18,155 nt of DNA from Elusimicrobiota bacterium (GCA_003500765.1 DNQL01000273.1:1-18155); one strand, 5' to 3'; shown: positions 5,502 through 13,269, numbered from the stretch's first letter. The notes: a model not told the origin generated them from the letters alone. Numbers and translations: made by a program.

Positions 5502-7145
5502 ATGAGCGACGATATGTTCTGTTACCAGTGCGAGCAGGCGGCGGGCGGCAAGGGCTGCACCGTGCAGGGAGTATGCGGCAAGGACCCGGAGACGGCGAAG
5601 ATGCAGGACCTGCTGTTCTGGCAGGCCAAGGGCGTGGCGCAGTACGCGCACGCGGCCGCCAAGGCCGGCAAGCGCGACCGGGATATAGATCTCTACGTGG
5701 TGGAGGCCCTCTTCACCACCGTCACCAACGTCAACTTCGACGCTAAAAATATCGCCGAGCGCATCTGGCGGGGCAACGCCCTGAAAGAGAAGGCCCGCGC
5801 GCTGGCGGGAAACCCGTCCCTGAAAGGCCCCGCGGCCTGGACCGCCCCTTCCGACTATAAGGCCCTCCTGGCCGAGGCCCCCGAGCGGGGCATAGCGGCC
5901 CGCCGCAAGGCCCTTGGCGACGACGCCGCCGGCCTGCAGGAACTGCTGGCTTACGGCCTCAAAGGCACGGCGGCCTACGCCGACCACGCGCTGGTGCTCG
6001 GGCAGGAAGACGACAAGGTCTACGCCTTCTTCCACGAGGCCATGGACTTCCTTACCAAGGAGAACCCGACGGTGGACGAACTGGTCGGCTACAACATGCG
6101 TTGCGGCGAAGTGAACCTGCGCGTCATGGAGCTGCTCGACAAGGCCAATACCACCGCCTATGGCCATCCGGTCCCCACCCCGGTGCGCATCAACCCCCTC
6201 AAGGGCAAGGCGCTGCTCGTCAGCGGCCACGACCTCAAGGACCTCGAGAATATCCTGAAGCAGACCGAAGGCAAAGGCGTCAACGTCTACACCCACGGCG
6301 AGATGCTGCCCTGCCACGGCTACCCGGGGCTAAAGAAGTACAAGCACCTGGCCGGCAATTACGGCGGCGCCTGGCAGGACCAGCAGCGGGAGTTCGACGC
6401 CTTCCCCGGCTCCATCGTGATGACCACCAACTGCATACAGAAGCCGCTAAACGGCTACAAGGCCCGCATCTTCACCACCGGCCTCGTCGAGTGGCCCGGC
6501 GTGACGCACCTTAAGAACGGGGACTTCGGCCCGGCGGTAGAGGCGGCGCTGGCGGCCCCCGGCTTCGCCGAGGACGGCGACCCTAAGACCATACTGGTCG
6601 GCTTCGGCCATAACGCCGTAATGGGCGTGGCGGGCAAGGTGATAGACGCGGTCAAGGCGGGACAGATAAAGCACTTCTTCCTCGTCGGCGGCTGCGACGG
6701 CGCCAAGCCCGGCCGCAACTACTATACCGAGTTCACCGAGAAGGCGCCCAAGGACACCGTGGTGCTGACGCTGGCCTGCGGCAAGTTCCGCTTCAACAAG
6801 AACGAGTTCGGCGATATCGGCGGCATACCGCGCCTGCTCGACATGGGCCAGTGCAACGACGCCTACTCGGCCATACAGGTGGCTGTGGCGCTGTCCAAGG
6901 CCTTCGGCGTGGGCGTCAACGAGCTGCCCCTGTCGATGGTCCTGAGCTGGTACGAGCAGAAGGCGGTCTGCATACTGCTGACGCTGCTGCACCTGGGCAT
7001 AAAGAACATCCGCCTCGGCCCGACGCTGCCGGCCTTCGTCACGCCGGCCGTGCTCAAGGTGCTGGTGGAGAAGTTCAACATCATGCCCATAACCACCCCG
7101 GAGAAGGACCTGGAAGCCATTCTCGGGGCGAAAGCACGAGCCTGA
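5502..7145 (+). CDS. hcp: Hybrid cluster protein, class I (hydroxylamine/NO reductase)
   Basis: A full-length 547-residue cytoplasmic hybrid cluster protein, which reduces hydroxylamine in vitro and NO in vivo in E. coli. The N-terminal cluster cysteines C7, C10, C19 and C25 follow C-x2-C-x8-C-x5-C, the short spacing of class I enzymes from anaerobes that hold a [4Fe-4S] cluster; enterobacterial class II enzymes use a longer spacing. All hybrid-cluster ligands are recognisable: H243, E267, C311, C398 (GGCDGAKPGRNYY), C426, C451, E485 and K487 (WYEQK). No Hcr reductase gene is adjacent, so electrons must come from another carrier, possibly the rubredoxin about 3 kb downstream. AAGGAG lies 7 bases before the ATG. 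It follows the Rrf2 gene by 30 bases and ends at a terminator. Confidence 0.96.
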   Translation: MSDDMFCYQCEQAAGGKGCTVQGVCGKDPETAKMQDLLFWQAKGVAQYAHAAAKAGKRDRDIDLYVVEALFTTVTNVNFDAKNIAERIWRGNALKEKARALAGNPSLKGPAAWTAPSDYKALLAEAPERGIAARRKALGDDAAGLQELLAYGLKGTAAYADHALVLGQEDDKVYAFFHEAMDFLTKENPTVDELVGYNMRCGEVNLRVMELLDKANTTAYGHPVPTPVRINPLKGKALLVSGHDLKDLENILKQTEGKGVNVYTHGEMLPCHGYPGLKKYKHLAGNYGGAWQDQQREFDAFPGSIVMTTNCIQKPLNGYKARIFTTGLVEWPGVTHLKNGDFGPAVEAALAAPGFAEDGDPKTILVGFGHNAVMGVAGKVIDAVKAGQIKHFFLVGGCDGAKPGRNYYTEFTEKAPKDTVVLTLACGKFRFNKNEFGDIGGIPRLLDMGQCNDAYSAIQVAVALSKAFGVGVNELPLSMVLSWYEQKAVCILLTLLHLGIKNIRLGPTLPAFVTPAVLKVLVEKFNIMPITTPEKDLEAILGAKARA

Positions 7146-7157
7146 GCTTTCAACCCC

Positions 7158-7197
7158 GGCCCGGCGGAGAACGAAGCCCTCTCCGCCGGGCCTCTTT
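7158..7197 (+). terminator. Intrinsic terminator after hcp
   Basis: A perfect 13-bp stem (GGCCCGGCGGAGA / TCTCCGCCGGGCC) with a 9-base loop begins 12 bases after the hcp stop and is followed by TCTTT. The U-tract is short but the stem is very stable. It separates the Rrf2-hcp unit from the next gene. Confidence 0.82.
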
Positions 7198-7203
7198 ATC
7201 TCC

Positions 7204-7209
7204 TATAAT
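7204..7209 (+). promoter_or_regulatory. Consensus -10 giving a leaderless DUF2400 mRNA
   Basis: A perfect TATAAT ends exactly 6 bases before the ATG at 7216, the same spacing as at the kinase gene. The expected start site is the A of the ATG. There is no ribosome-binding site. The region where a -35 would lie is the arm of the hcp terminator and shows no TTGACA. Confidence 0.6.
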
Positions 7210-7215
7210 ATCGGC

Positions 7216-7980
7216 ATGACGCCAGCAAAGAGCTATTTCGAGGACCTCTACCGCCGCCGCAACAGGCCGGAGTTCATACACCCGGACCCGCTGGAATTCG
7301 TATGGCGCTATAAAGCGCCCGGGGACATGGAACTCGCCGGCGTCATAGCCGCCTCGCTGGCCTACGGAAATGTCAAACAGATACTCAAAAGCGTGGACAA
7401 GGTCCTCTCGCCGATGGGCCGTTCCCCCCGGAGTTTCCTGCTCTCGGCCTCCCGGAAGGACCTTGAGCGCCTCTACTCCGGTTTCAAGCATCGCTTCACC
7501 ACCGGCAGGGAGATGATAGTGTTCCTGAAGGCCCTGCAGACGGCCCTGAAGAAGCATGGCTCGCTCAACAAAGCTTTCCTGTCGGTCATGATGCCCGGCC
7601 CAAATTACGAAGAGACGATATACCGCTTCGTGGACCTGGTCTTTCCCGGCCTATGCACGCCTACGCTGATCCCCTGTCCCGCGCATAAGAGCTCATTCAA
7701 GCGCCTCAACCTCTTCCTGCGCTGGATGGTGCGCCGCGACAGCGTGGACCCGGGCCCGTGGAAGGGAGTGCCCGCCGCCGGGCTGATCGTCCCGCTCGAC
7801 ACCCACATGCACAGGGTCTCGCGGGAACTGGGCATCACCCGCCGCAAGGACACCTCGATGAGGACGGCCGCCGATATAACGGCCTTCTTCGCGCGGCTGG
7901 AACCGGCCGACCCGGCCAAGTACGATTTCTGCCTGACCCGGGCCGGCATCAGGAAGGAAAAGGCGGAGCCGGCTATTTAG
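7216..7980 (+). CDS. TIGR02757/DUF2400 family protein, function unknown
   Basis: A 254-residue soluble protein that I recognise as DUF2400 (TIGR02757). The N-terminal 'HPDPLEFVWRYK' and 'GVIAASLAYGNVKQI' blocks, the central 'SSFKRLNLFLRWMVRRDSVD' block (starting at residue 157) and the 'GLIVPLDTHMHRVSRELGIT' block all fit. The family has no established activity. The block with D-T-H-x-H-R-V resembles features of helix-hairpin-helix DNA-repair proteins, but that link is only a suggestion. The C-terminus ends in 'YDFCLTRAGIRKE', where many members have a Gly-rich 'FGLG' ending. It has no ribosome site and appears to be translated from a leaderless mRNA. It ends 42 bases before rubrerythrin, with the next -10 element immediately after its stop. 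Confidence 0.8.
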   Translation: MTPAKSYFEDLYRRRNRPEFIHPDPLEFVWRYKAPGDMELAGVIAASLAYGNVKQILKSVDKVLSPMGRSPRSFLLSASRKDLERLYSGFKHRFTTGREMIVFLKALQTALKKHGSLNKAFLSVMMPGPNYEETIYRFVDLVFPGLCTPTLIPCPAHKSSFKRLNLFLRWMVRRDSVDPGPWKGVPAAGLIVPLDTHMHRVSRELGITRRKDTSMRTAADITAFFARLEPADPAKYDFCLTRAGIRKEKAEPAI

Positions 7981-7986
7981 TAGAAT
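7981..7986 (+). promoter_or_regulatory. Candidate -10 of the rubrerythrin-rubredoxin operon
   Basis: TAGAAT abuts the stop codon of the DUF2400 gene. Transcription would start near 7993, giving a 30-base leader that holds a GGAGGG ribosome site 6 bases before the rubrerythrin ATG. No -35 box is visible. Read-through from the DUF2400 gene could also supply transcripts. Confidence 0.4.
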
Positions 7987-8022
7987 ATATGTCCTGAAAA
8001 TCGCAGTACGGGAGGGTATGAA

Positions 8023-8595
8023 ATGGGAATAAAAGGCACCAAGACCGAGAAGAACCTGCTGGCCGCTTTCGCCGGCGAGTCGCAGGCCAGGACCCGCTAC
8101 ACTTATTTCGCGGGACAGGCCAAGAAAGAAGGCTATATCCAGATAGCCCATGTTTTCGAAGAGACCGCCGAGCAGGAGAAGGAGCACGCCAAGCGCTTCT
8201 TCAAGTTCCTGGAAGGCGGCGAAGTGGAGATAACAGCCTCTTTCCCCGCCGGCGTCATAGGCGACACCAAGACCAACCTCAAAGGGGCCGCCGAAGGCGA
8301 GAACCACGAATGGGGCACCATGTACCCGGATTTCGCCAGGATAGCCCGCGAGGAGGGCTTCGAGGCCGTGGCCAAGACCTTCGATTATATCTCCGTCGCC
8401 GAGAAACAGCACGAAGCCCGCTACCGCGGCCTCCTGAAGAACGTCGAGAACGGCACGGCCTTCAAGAAGGACAAGCCGGTCTCCTGGCGCTGCATCAACT
8501 GCGGCTACCGCCACGACGGCCCCGAGGCCCCCGAAAGCTGCCCGGCTTGCGCCCATCCCAGGGCCTATTTCGAACTGCTGGCTGAAAACTGGTAA
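8023..8595 (+). CDS. rbr: Rubrerythrin
   Basis: A 190-residue classical rubrerythrin, a cytoplasmic peroxidase that reduces hydrogen peroxide to water in anaerobes using electrons from rubredoxin or a similar donor. The N-terminal ferritin-like four-helix domain carries the diiron ligands E19, E52, H55 (EKEH), E93, E96, E127 and H130 (EKQH). The C-terminal rubredoxin-like domain has C157-x2-C160 and C173-x2-C176 for a single Fe(Cys)4 site, and the chain ends with the usual 'YFELL' segment. Length and domain order are standard. It heads a run of five same-strand redox genes spaced by 20 to 30 bases or less, consistent with one operon. Confidence 0.97.
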   Translation: MGIKGTKTEKNLLAAFAGESQARTRYTYFAGQAKKEGYIQIAHVFEETAEQEKEHAKRFFKFLEGGEVEITASFPAGVIGDTKTNLKGAAEGENHEWGTMYPDFARIAREEGFEAVAKTFDYISVAEKQHEARYRGLLKNVENGTAFKKDKPVSWRCINCGYRHDGPEAPESCPACAHPRAYFELLAENW

Positions 8596-8615
8596 AAAGC
8601 ATCAAGGAGGACGGC

Positions 8616-9167
8616 ATGGACGAACAGATCAACGAAGAAGCGGCGAAAGAGGCGGCCAAGCGCACCGTGACCATGAAGGGCCGGCCGATGACGCTGGCCG
8701 GCGACGAGATAAAGCCCGGCATGCCGGCGCCGGACTTCAAGGTCATAGACAATAACATGACCCCGATGAAGTTCCTGCGCACCTACAACGGCAAGGTCGT
8801 GGTGATCTCTTCGCTCCCCTCCCTTGACACGTCGGTCTGCGACCTGCAGACGCGGAGATTCAACAAAGAGGCGGAAAGCCTGGACCCGGACATCAGCGTC
8901 ATCACCATCAGCATGGACCTGCCTTTCGCCCAGAAGCGCTGGTGCGGGACGGCGGGCGTGACGCGCGTGCAGACCTTCTCCGACTACCAGAAAGGGGATT
9001 TCGGCAAGGCCTGGGGCGTCCTGATAAAAGACCTGCGCCTGCTGGCGCGCGCCGTCTTCATAGTGGACAGGGAAGGCGTGGTCAGGTACGCCCAGCTGGT
9101 GCCCGAGGTGGGACAGGAACCCAATTACGACGAGGCGCTGGCGGCCCTTAAAAATATAGCGGGGTAG
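8616..9167 (+). CDS. tpx: Thiol peroxidase (Tpx, atypical 2-Cys peroxiredoxin)
   Basis: A 183-residue peroxiredoxin of the Tpx subfamily that reduces hydrogen and alkyl peroxides using thioredoxin-type reductants. The peroxidatic cysteine C75 lies in '[18 protein letters not shown]' (66-83), with the conserved T72. The resolving cysteine C110 ends the subfamily signature '[12 protein letters not shown]' (99-110). The N-terminus has about 15 extra charged residues ([16 protein letters not shown]) ahead of the usual Tpx start. The chosen start is nevertheless supported by a strong AAGGAGG six bases upstream. It lies 20 bases after rubrerythrin, in the peroxide-removal part of the operon. Confidence 0.95.
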   Translation: MDEQINEEAAKEAAKRTVTMKGRPMTLAGDEIKPGMPAPDFKVIDNNMTPMKFLRTYNGKVVVISSLPSLDTSVCDLQTRRFNKEAESLDPDISVITISMDLPFAQKRWCGTAGVTRVQTFSDYQKGDFGKAWGVLIKDLRLLARAVFIVDREGVVRYAQLVPEVGQEPNYDEALAALKNIAG

Positions 9168-9196
9168 GCAACTCCGGAAATACAGGGAGGATAAAA

Positions 9197-9571
9197 ATGG
9201 CTGAAATGAACGGTATCTACAAATGCGGCATATGCGGCAATATCGTGGCGGTGGTGCACGCCGGCGAGGGAGAGCTGGTCTGCTGCGGCAAGCCGATGGA
9301 CCTCATGACCGAGAACACGGTGGACGCGGCCAAGGAAAAGCACGTACCCGTCCTGGAGAAGACCGCGGACGGCTGGAAGGTCAAGGTCGGCTCTGTCGCC
9401 CACCCGATGGAAGACAAGCATTACATCGAATGGATAGAGCTGGTCGCCGACGGCAAGTCCTACAGGGCCTTCCTCAAGCCCGGCATGGCGCCCGAGGCCG
9501 AGTTCTGCGTCAAGGCGGACAAGGTCACGGCGCGCGAATACTGCAACCTCCACGGACTCTGGAAGGCCTGA
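9197..9571 (+). CDS. dfx: Desulfoferrodoxin (superoxide reductase, two-iron type)
   Basis: A 124-residue superoxide reductase that converts superoxide to hydrogen peroxide without making oxygen, in the cytoplasm of anaerobes. The N-terminal desulforedoxin-like domain has all four iron cysteines, C10, C13, C29 and C30 (KCGICG and VCCGKPM), so it is the two-iron form. The catalytic Fe(His)4Cys site is complete: H49 with the neighbouring K48 (EKHVP), H69, H75 (KHYIEW), C116 and H119 (CNLHGLW). A GGGAGG ribosome site precedes the ATG. The peroxide it makes can be removed by the rubrerythrin and thiol peroxidase encoded just upstream. The next gene starts 2 bases after its stop. Confidence 0.97.
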   Translation: MAEMNGIYKCGICGNIVAVVHAGEGELVCCGKPMDLMTENTVDAAKEKHVPVLEKTADGWKVKVGSVAHPMEDKHYIEWIELVADGKSYRAFLKPGMAPEAEFCVKADKVTAREYCNLHGLWKA

Positions 9572-9573
9572 GC

Positions 9574-10026
9574 GTGAAGCTTTATTATTCGCAGGAAGAA
9601 GCGCTGCAATTGGCCGTCCGCATAGAGGACAGGGGCGCCGACTTCTACCGGAAGGCCGCCGCCGGGTCGCAGGACCCGGAGACGGCCGCCCTTTTCGTCA
9701 AGCTGGCGGAATACGAAACGGAGCACGGGAAATACTTCCTGTCGCTGCTGGACGCGAAGTTCCCGGACTTCGAACCGAGCCCGCTGGCCGGCGAAATTAT
9801 CGCCCTGGCCGACTCGGCGGTATTCCCGGAAAAGCCCGAGGATATCCCGGTCTCGCCCGCGGCGGCGCTCAAGCTGGCCATAGGCTTCGAAAAAGACTCC
9901 GTGCTGTTCTACCTGGGACTCAAAGAGGCCGTCAACGACCCCGCGGGGGCGGACGGCATAGGGCGGATAATCAGGGAGGAGATGAGCCACATCTCCGCCC
10001 TGTCCGCCCTGCTCAAGAAAAAATAG
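9574..10026 (+). CDS. Ferritin-like diiron protein (rubrerythrin domain without rubredoxin part)
   Basis: A 150-residue four-helix ferritin-like protein of the rubrerythrin superfamily that lacks the C-terminal rubredoxin domain. Likely diiron ligands are in '[10 protein letters not shown]' (first helix), '[10 protein letters not shown]' (E-x-x-H in the second), '[10 protein letters not shown]' and '[10 protein letters not shown]' (E-x-x-H in the last). A GTG start at 9574 is chosen because GGAAGG lies 7 bases upstream and the gene then follows dfx by 2 bases. An upstream ATG in the same frame (9223) would lie inside dfx in a different frame and give a nonsense N-terminus. It may be a peroxidase, an oxygen scavenger or an iron-handling protein; the reaction is not known. 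The downstream rubredoxin could serve as its electron donor. Confidence 0.85.
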   Translation: MKLYYSQEEALQLAVRIEDRGADFYRKAAAGSQDPETAALFVKLAEYETEHGKYFLSLLDAKFPDFEPSPLAGEIIALADSAVFPEKPEDIPVSPAAALKLAIGFEKDSVLFYLGLKEAVNDPAGADGIGRIIREEMSHISALSALLKKK

Positions 10027-10049
10027 CCCCTCGGGGCGAAGGAGCTGTC

Positions 10050-10211
10050 ATGAAAAAATACGTATGCAAGGTATGCGGCTATATCTACGACCCCGAGGCG
10101 GGCGACCCGGATAACGGCGTCCCCCCCGGCACACCCTGGGAGAAGGTCCCGGAAGGATGGGTCTGCCCCGTCTGCGGCGTGGGCAAGGACGAGTTCCAGC
10201 CCGAAAGCTGA
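10050..10211 (+). CDS. rub: Rubredoxin
   Basis: A 53-residue rubredoxin, a small cytoplasmic one-electron carrier with a single Fe(Cys)4 centre. The cysteines are C6-x2-C9 ([15 protein letters not shown]) and C39-x2-C42 ([13 protein letters not shown]), and the aromatic core residues Y4, Y11, Y13, W30, W37 and F49 match the family. AAGGAG lies 5 bases before the ATG. As last gene of the redox operon it is the natural electron donor to the rubrerythrin, desulfoferrodoxin and ferritin-like protein, and perhaps to Hcp. A terminator follows 19 bases after the stop. Confidence 0.97.
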   Translation: MKKYVCKVCGYIYDPEAGDPDNGVPPGTPWEKVPEGWVCPVCGVGKDEFQPES

Positions 10212-10230
10212 GACTGTACCGCGTATAAAT

Positions 10231-10266
10231 AAGAACGGCCGGGCGTCCCCGGCCGTTCTTTTATTT
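10231..10266. terminator. Bidirectional intrinsic terminator after rubredoxin
   Basis: A perfect 13-bp stem (AAGAACGGCCGGG / CCCGGCCGTTCTT) with the loop CGTC is followed by TTATTT. On the other strand the stem is followed by TTCTTATTTAT, so it can also stop the converging exporter operon, whose last stop codon is 10277-10279. Confidence 0.9.
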
Positions 10267-10276
10267 GTCGGGAATA

Positions 10277-11974
10277 TCAGGCCGGCCGGCGCCAGCAGTC
10301 CGCCTCGCGGACATATCCGGACTTGCGCAGCAGGTCGGCGGCTTTCTCAAGGGCCGCGGCGTCGCCGGCCAGATCGTATAGGAAGATGGAATCGCCGGCG
10401 GAAAAATAAGGCTCACGGCCCTGCAGCCAGGCGAAACTGGCGCGGTCCGAATAGTAGGTTCCCTGCAGATTGGTGGCCGAAACGGCCAGCAGGCGCCGGC
10501 CTGAGGCGCAAAGATCTCCCGCGCGGGACCCCCTCCCTATTTCGGGCACGTTCGTCACCACGCCCAGCGGCAGGTATTTTATCCCATAGTATTCTGGACG
10601 CCCGACCCCGAAATAAGAAAAGACCACCGGCGGCGACCCCTCCGACTTAAGCCTGACGGAAAGAGCCTCGAGGTCCTGCCCCCAGTCCAGGTTGGAGTCG
10701 GTGAAATATTTCCAGCCGGCCCGGCTCCCGCCCGCCGCCTCGCTGAAATAGGAGAGGTAGAAAGGGCCGGCCGAGACGACGAAAAAGGCGGAGATAAAAG
10801 CGGCCGGCAGCGCCAGCAGCGGCCCGCGCTTGCGGCCCATGATATAGACAAGGCCTACCCCCGCCAGCGCGGCGGCCAGCGGCATGGCCGGGAGAAGGTG
10901 GCGCACGCCTATCTGCACTTTGGAAGTCAGGGCAGAGCCGAAATAAAAAAGGAAAGGCAGCAGCAGCCAGAGCATGGCGGGGCCCCGGCGGCGGAGCACC
11001 GCGGCCAGCCCGGCGGCCAGGAACATTACGAAGGCGGCCGGGTTCTTCAGGAGAAAGACGGCGGGGAAATACCACCATACGCCGTCCACGGAATGGTTCC
11101 CCATAGCGAAAGAGGAGCGGCCTTCTCCCAGGCGCCTGATAGTGGCGTTGAGCCCCTCGAAATAGAGCGGCAGGTTTCCCCTGTAAACGAGCGCCAGCAC
11201 CGCAAGCGAGAGTCCGCAGTAAAGCAGCGCGTGCAGGAATACCCTGCCCCCCTCCCTGCGCGGGCTGAAGAAAAGCATATGCAGCGTCCAGAGCCCCGCG
11301 ACCATGGGCGGGACCACGAACATGCTGAACTTGGAAGCCATGGCCAGGCCGGCGCAGGCGGCGGCCAGCGCCAGCTCCCGCTTCGGCAGCAGCGGCGAAG
11401 CCCCGTAAGCCTTAAGCGCGAAAAGGAATCCGGTCAGCAGCGAGGCGGCGTAAAAAAAAGCCGCGGCGGAATCGGTGGTGACGAGGGCGTTGTTGGAGAT
11501 GAACACCGGCAGAAAATAATAGACGGCCAGGGCTGCGAAGCCCGCCGCCGGGGAATGCAGTTTCAGGCAGAAAAGGAAGATGACGGCGGAGAAGCCGGCC
11601 GTCCAGGCCAGGAAGCCGAAAGCCCGGGCCGGGTTCAGCAGTCCCTCAGGGGAGACGGTATTGTTATAGAGAAAATAGTCCGCGTAATGATAGGGCATCC
11701 CCCGCTCGAAGTATGGATGCATAATGAAAGCTTCAGGGGCCTTCGGCAGCAGGGGCAGGGCGGAGAACATCTCGGAGAACGGCGGGTGGTCCATGATGTT
11801 CATCGCGTAGCGGCCCGTCTTGAGATAGGAATAACCGCTGGCCAGGTGCACCGGCTCGTCGTAGGTCGGCGCCGAGGTTTTTATGAAGGAGAGGCCGGCC
11901 CAGAGATGGAAAGCGAGCCCGGCCGCGGCGGCCAGCGCCAGGCAGAGCGTCCGGCCTTTAAGTTCAGCCCTCAT
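10277..11974 (-). CDS. Polytopic glycosyltransferase, family 39 / ArnT-PMT type
   Basis: A 565-residue integral membrane protein related to GT39/ArnT-type enzymes, which move a sugar from a polyprenyl-phosphate carrier to a target on the outer face of the inner membrane. The first segment (7-28) is hydrophobic. The first periplasmic loop carries the acidic pair D39-E40 and 'DHPPF' (62-66). Many further hydrophobic helices follow, then 'RHLLP' (358-362) and a soluble tail with 'DSNLDWGQDL' (426-435), a string common in phospholipid-carrier-dependent glycosyltransferases. The start at 11974 gives an ATGA overlap with the permease stop. The frame stays open upstream to 12145, but that part runs inside the permease gene and reads as low-complexity shadow. 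Sugar and acceptor are unknown. Confidence 0.78.
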   Translation of the reverse strand: MRAELKGRTLCLALAAAAGLAFHLWAGLSFIKTSAPTYDEPVHLASGYSYLKTGRYAMNIMDHPPFSEMFSALPLLPKAPEAFIMHPYFERGMPYHYADYFLYNNTVSPEGLLNPARAFGFLAWTAGFSAVIFLFCLKLHSPAAGFAALAVYYFLPVFISNNALVTTDSAAAFFYAASLLTGFLFALKAYGASPLLPKRELALAAACAGLAMASKFSMFVVPPMVAGLWTLHMLFFSPRREGGRVFLHALLYCGLSLAVLALVYRGNLPLYFEGLNATIRRLGEGRSSFAMGNHSVDGVWWYFPAVFLLKNPAAFVMFLAAGLAAVLRRRGPAMLWLLLPFLFYFGSALTSKVQIGVRHLLPAMPLAAALAGVGLVYIMGRKRGPLLALPAAFISAFFVVSAGPFYLSYFSEAAGGSRAGWKYFTDSNLDWGQDLEALSVRLKSEGSPPVVFSYFGVGRPEYYGIKYLPLGVVTNVPEIGRGSRAGDLCASGRRLLAVSATNLQGTYYSDRASFAWLQGREPYFSAGDSIFLYDLAGDAAALEKAADLLRKSGYVREADCWRRPA

Positions 11975-13269
11975 TCCGCCCTCAGCGCCTCGGCCGGCTT
12001 GAGACCGGCGGCCACCCAGGCCGGGTAGATGGCGAAAACGAAGGCGGTCAGCGCCGCGATCAGGACCGAGACCACCGGCATCCAGATCTTTATCGGGCTG
12101 GGAGGCATGCCGAGCATGACCTTGGCCGGCACTCCCCAGAACCATCCCAGAGCAGTACCGAGGAGGCCGCCGATAAGGCCGAGCATGACGGCTTCCACCA
12201 CGAACTGGAGCATGATGTCGCCGCGGCCGGCGCCGATGGCCCTGCGCACGCCTATTTCCTTGGTGCGGGCGAAAACGGTCGCCAGCGTCACGTTCATTAT
12301 GCCTATCCCGCCCGCGATGAAGGCCAGCATCCCGAGCGAGATGGTGACCAGCGAGGAACTTATGTTGCGGGATATGCTTTCCGTTATCGCGTCCATCTGG
12401 TTCTCGACCACGAAAAAATCCTCGTCTCCGAAACGGACCTTTAGGAAGTTGCGCACCAGCCGCATGGCCTCGTCGAAGCCCTTTTCGTCCCCGGCGTCTA
12501 TGCTGACGTCCAGCGAATTATGGGAGCGCAGTATGCCGTAATGCATGAGCGTCGTGACCGGAGCCAGGGCCTTGTAATCCCCGCCCGACCACCAGATGCG
12601 GGGCGGCTTGCGGGAAGGCGGCAGCTCGTCGAGTACTCCTATTACGGTGAAATTTATCCCATCGATCTTGATCACGCGGCCCAGCAGGTCGTTATGGGTG
12701 ACCAGCATGTCGTAGCCGCCCATATAGTTGTATTTCTGGCGCATGCTCTTGGAGAAGGCGTTGGCGGGCTCAGGCGGAGCCGGCCGCACAAGGACGCAGA
12801 CCCTGAGTTTCTGGTCCACGTCCTCCCAGTCGATAAAGCGGCCCTTGAGGTCGTAGACGAAATCGCGCTTGCGCCATTCGGGGGTTATCCCCGTCATGCG
12901 CGTCAGGACGCGCTGCCCGTCGTATTCCATGACGTTGCGCCAGCTGACGCCCTCCGGGGAGACCATGTAAAGTCCCGGCACCCGCTCCTTGAGCCGCAGC
13001 ACGTCGTCGTAGGTGACGACCGGCGGGGGCTGGTAATCGTCCACGTCGGAGACGCTGCGGCTGTTGTTCTGGGAGATCTTCATCCTGGCCATGCCCGAGA
13101 CCTCTTTCTGGCTCTCGAGGCGGGAGTAGGTCGCGACTATGGCGGAGAACGCGTCTATGAACACCACGGAACCTGCCGCGATGGCCAGGAAGCTGAGAGT
13201 GGACCGCGTCTTGTGGGCCAGTATCTCGGCGAGTCCCGTGCGGGCGGCGTTGTAGAGGGCGCGGGTCAT
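11971..13269 (-). CDS. MacB/FtsX-type ABC transporter permease
   Basis: A 432-residue permease of the MacB family. An N-terminal membrane helix (about 23-45) leads into a large periplasmic domain of roughly 250 residues. Three C-terminal helices follow, beginning with 'LGMLAFIAGGIGIMNVTLA', including the hallmark 'ARTKEIGVRRAIGAGRGDI' and ending 'GLKPAEALRAE'. This four-helix mechanotransmission design drives periplasmic cargo into a TolC-like channel and does not flip substrates across the inner membrane. The ATPase is encoded separately, unlike E. coli MacB where it is fused. The start overlaps the ATPase stop by ATGA, and its own stop overlaps the glycosyltransferase start by ATGA. Cargo unknown. 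Confidence 0.92.
   Translation of the reverse strand: MTRALYNAARTGLAEILAHKTRSTLSFLAIAAGSVVFIDAFSAIVATYSRLESQKEVSGMARMKISQNNSRSVSDVDDYQPPPVVTYDDVLRLKERVPGLYMVSPEGVSWRNVMEYDGQRVLTRMTGITPEWRKRDFVYDLKGRFIDWEDVDQKLRVCVLVRPAPPEPANAFSKSMRQKYNYMGGYDMLVTHNDLLGRVIKIDGINFTVIGVLDELPPSRKPPRIWWSGGDYKALAPVTTLMHYGILRSHNSLDVSIDAGDEKGFDEAMRLVRNFLKVRFGDEDFFVVENQMDAITESISRNISSSLVTISLGMLAFIAGGIGIMNVTLATVFARTKEIGVRRAIGAGRGDIMLQFVVEAVMLGLIGGLLGTALGWFWGVPAKVMLGMPPSPIKIWMPVVSVLIAALTAFVFAIYPAWVAAGLKPAEALRAE

Noticed and set aside
5046..6317. 423-codon minus-strand open frame opposite the Rrf2 gene and hcp
   Set aside because: It spans two well-supported genes and their promoter region, and its sequence is typical antisense composition rich in Gly, Leu, Val and His.
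9223..9573. Long N-terminal extension of the ferritin-like protein
   Set aside because: It overlaps the fully supported desulfoferrodoxin gene in another frame; the GTG at 9574 has its own ribosome site.
10898..12028. 376-codon plus-strand open frame opposite the glycosyltransferase
   Set aside because: Gln/Gly/Arg-rich antisense sequence with no recognisable motif and no ribosome site.
11975..12145. 57-residue N-terminal extension of the glycosyltransferase
   Set aside because: It lies inside the permease gene, reads as charged low-complexity shadow sequence, and the ATG at 11974 gives an ATGA overlap and a normal first membrane helix.
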